Part shown: in pieces, positions 62,564 to 64,000 of the stretch
Layout: each line of letters opens with the position of its first letter
How positions within the stretch are numbered: position 1 is the stretch's first letter
Assembly: GCA_965207165.1 (NCBI GenBank)
Contig: OZ242265.1
Location: forward strand, 620,001-684,000
Origin: JAAXHV01 sp965207165
GTDB lineage: Bacteria > Pseudomonadota > Gammaproteobacteria > Eutrophobiales > Eutrophobiaceae
DNA length: 64,000 nt
Reading direction: 5' to 3'
Position numbers and translations under genes: made by a program
Notes under the pieces: model-generated
Databases searched by the model: none
The model's input: the letters and a program-made list of their open reading frames with translations, nothing else
What the model was told of the DNA's origin: nothing

Positions 62564-64000
62564 GTGGAAAAGAAGATGGAATCAGGTACAAAGACAATCA
62601 ACTCCACTCGGAACGGGCAAACCAGGCCTTTTGCTTCGGCTCTGATGCTTGTATGTGCGGCGGGTATTTTTTCATCTCCGGCTTTGGCGCAATCAGCGCT
62701 TGAAGAAATAACAGTCACGGCACAACGCCGGGAGCAGAGTATCCAGGATATCCCCTATAATATTTCAGCGTATTCGGATGAGTATCTTAAAACCGCCCGG
62801 GCCTTCGATATAGGCGACGTCTCCCGTCTCGTTCCGGGACTCAATTTCAAGGACCAGGGCGCATCGCTGCGCTCAAGCCGGAATTCTTTTATTCTCCGCG
62901 GTATTAATGCCAATGATTCCAGGCTCATATTCGGCACCGACGTCAGTTCCGGTGCGGTTTCAATGTATTTCGGCGAGACACCATTATTTTTTCCCATCGT
63001 CATGAAGGATATCGAACGGGTGGAAGTATTGCGCGGCCCGCAGGGAACTTTATACGGTTCAGGATCGCTTGGCGGAACAATCCGTTTCATACCGAAAGCG
63101 GCCGACCTGGGAGAGTTTTCGATGGACGCCAATGTGCATCTTGATTCCATGTGGGAATCCGATGAGGTTGGTTATGGCGGAGACGTCGCGGTCAACATTC
63201 CCCTGGTAGAGGATACCCTGGCCTTGAGGCTGGTTGGTAGCTGGGATGATTTAGGTGGCTTTGTGGATGGAATCGGTCTTGTACAACGTGACAACAGCGG
63301 CGAGCCTGTCCCAAGTGTAGCCGGAGACCTTGCGAGCGGGTATGTGCTGGCTCCGGAAGAGGATACCAATGATACTCAATCACATATGATTCGCGCCAAC
63401 CTGCACTGGGTGCCGTCAGATACGGTCGATGTCCAGTTAAGCTACCTCAACCAGAAGAGTAAAGTAGATGATTTTTCCGCAGTAAACCCCGGTTTTGACG
63501 GGGGGCTGGTTGACGCCAGTCTCGCCAATTTTCCCGGGTCATTCTTTTCCAACGCAAATGCCTGTAATGGAGGCGTCGCGTTCTCCAGGGATTTTTTCAC
63601 CCCAAATCAGACTTGTCTCGGCGCGGGTGGGAATACGCTCTACGCGAACAGTGGCGTAACGATTCCTGATGCAGGTGACTACGATCACACCATGTTCATC
63701 AAATCAGCCGGCGAGAGCAAGGCTGACATTTTTAATGCGGAAGTAAACATCGATCTTGGCATAGCTTCGGTTACATCTTCGACTTCCTATTCGGAAGTCA
63801 GCTATTTCAATACCCCTGATTTTACCGGCTTCGATTTGCCTACCAGGGCGCCGGGGGGTTCAAGTGTGGCGACATTTAATTCATTTTATCCTCGAGCTGT
63901 CGGTGCCTCCTCTTCCTTTGATGAAACCGAGCGGTTTACACAGGAAATTCGCTTCACGTCAAATGGAAATAACAAGATTGACTACGTTATCGGCGCTTAT
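62564..64000 (+). CDS. TonB-dependent receptor (3' end off window)
   Basis: The first 479 codons of an outer-membrane receptor; the frame is open to the window end. GTG 62564 has GGGGG 7 bases upstream; ATG 62576 is the in-frame alternative. The signal peptide includes FASALMLVCAAGIFSSPALA, then SALEEITVTAQRREQSIQDI (TonB box and plug start), RSSRNSFILRGINANDSR, and IERVEVLRGPQGTLYGSGSL with GGTIRF. The barrel begins with long loops, including a possible disulfide pair ACNGGVAF and QTCLGAGG. It differs from the receptor at 1759. The shared motif upstream and the nearby lig genes suggest uptake of an aromatic compound. Confidence 0.93.
   Translation, partial: MEKKMESGTKTINSTRNGQTRPFASALMLVCAAGIFSSPALAQSALEEITVTAQRREQSIQDIPYNISAYSDEYLKTARAFDIGDVSRLVPGLNFKDQGASLRSSRNSFILRGINANDSRLIFGTDVSSGAVSMYFGETPLFFPIVMKDIERVEVLRGPQGTLYGSGSLGGTIRFIPKAADLGEFSMDANVHLDSMWESDEVGYGGDVAVNIPLVEDTLALRLVGSWDDLGGFVDGIGLVQRDNSGEPVPSVAGDLASGYVLAPEEDTNDTQSHMIRANLHWVPSDTVDVQLSYLNQKSKVDDFSAVNPGFDGGLVDASLANFPGSFFSNANACNGGVAFSRDFFTPNQTCLGAGGNTLYANSGVTIPDAGDYDHTMFIKSAGESKADIFNAEVNIDLGIASVTSSTSYSEVSYFNTPDFTGFDLPTRAPGGSSVATFNSFYPRAVGASSSFDETERFTQEIRFTSNGNNKIDYVIGAY

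Overview
The window reads as one contig from a Gram-negative, most likely marine gammaproteobacterium. That view rests on two TonB-dependent receptors, two S1 sulfatases, a Na+/alanine-type symporter, Tat-exported oxidoreductases, Shine-Dalgarno-led genes with many 4-nt ATGA overlaps, and a full protocatechuate 4,5-cleavage route. The species cannot be named from sequence reading alone.

Layout. 1-7.5 kb: sulfatase (cut by the window edge) divergent from a TonB receptor, then two MFS carriers around a signal-less periplasmic-binding-fold protein. 7.7-8.4 kb: a coupled pair of small accessory genes (the second GIY-YIG-like). 8.6-14.1 kb: metal-dependent amidohydrolase, second sulfatase, LYS1-type saccharopine dehydrogenase, AGCS symporter. 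14.3-29.7 kb: an integrated island, bounded by a 17-bp near-perfect direct repeat that falls in the 5' end of a LYS9-type saccharopine reductase gene. The island carries an intact P4-type integrase, remnants of two more integrases, a 1707-residue exonuclease-RecQ-UvrD fusion, a 1612-residue RTX metalloprotease, and a complete IS3-family element with terminal inverted repeats and a 3-bp target duplication. 29.6-37.3 kb: saccharopine reductase, heterotetrameric sarcosine oxidase soxBDAG and an MFS carrier in one tight operon. 37.3-42.3 kb: a set of oxygenases (TauD-like, luciferase-like, VOC ring-cleavage-like, acyl-CoA-dehydrogenase-fold monooxygenase) with an alpha/beta hydrolase.

42.4-50.3 kb is a selenium block: selenophosphate synthetase fused to an N-terminal NAD(P)H/FAD oxidoreductase, selenosugar synthase (senB), selenoneine synthase (senA), a Tat-exported amidase, and selA. 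It suggests that one selenophosphate pool feeds both selenoneine and selenocysteine-tRNA. selB, selC and the hercynine-forming methyltransferase are not in view.

50.3-62.3 kb encodes catabolism of 4-hydroxybenzoate or vanillate-type aromatics: Rieske oxygenase, ligB, ligA, pobA, ligJ, ligK and an oxalomesaconate tautomerase on the minus strand, a divergent LysR regulator with two HTH domains, and ligI with an overlapping 6PGDH-like dehydrogenase. Together these convert 4-hydroxybenzoate to protocatechuate and on to pyruvate plus oxaloacetate; the usual LigC is missing and the 6PGDH-like protein may replace it. A cupin/FAD-oxidase module sits inside the operon between two copies of a 57-bp upstream repeat. 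The window ends inside a second TonB receptor. Three copies of a GGGGACGGA-type palindrome are scattered through the window, one of them translated in frame inside soxA.
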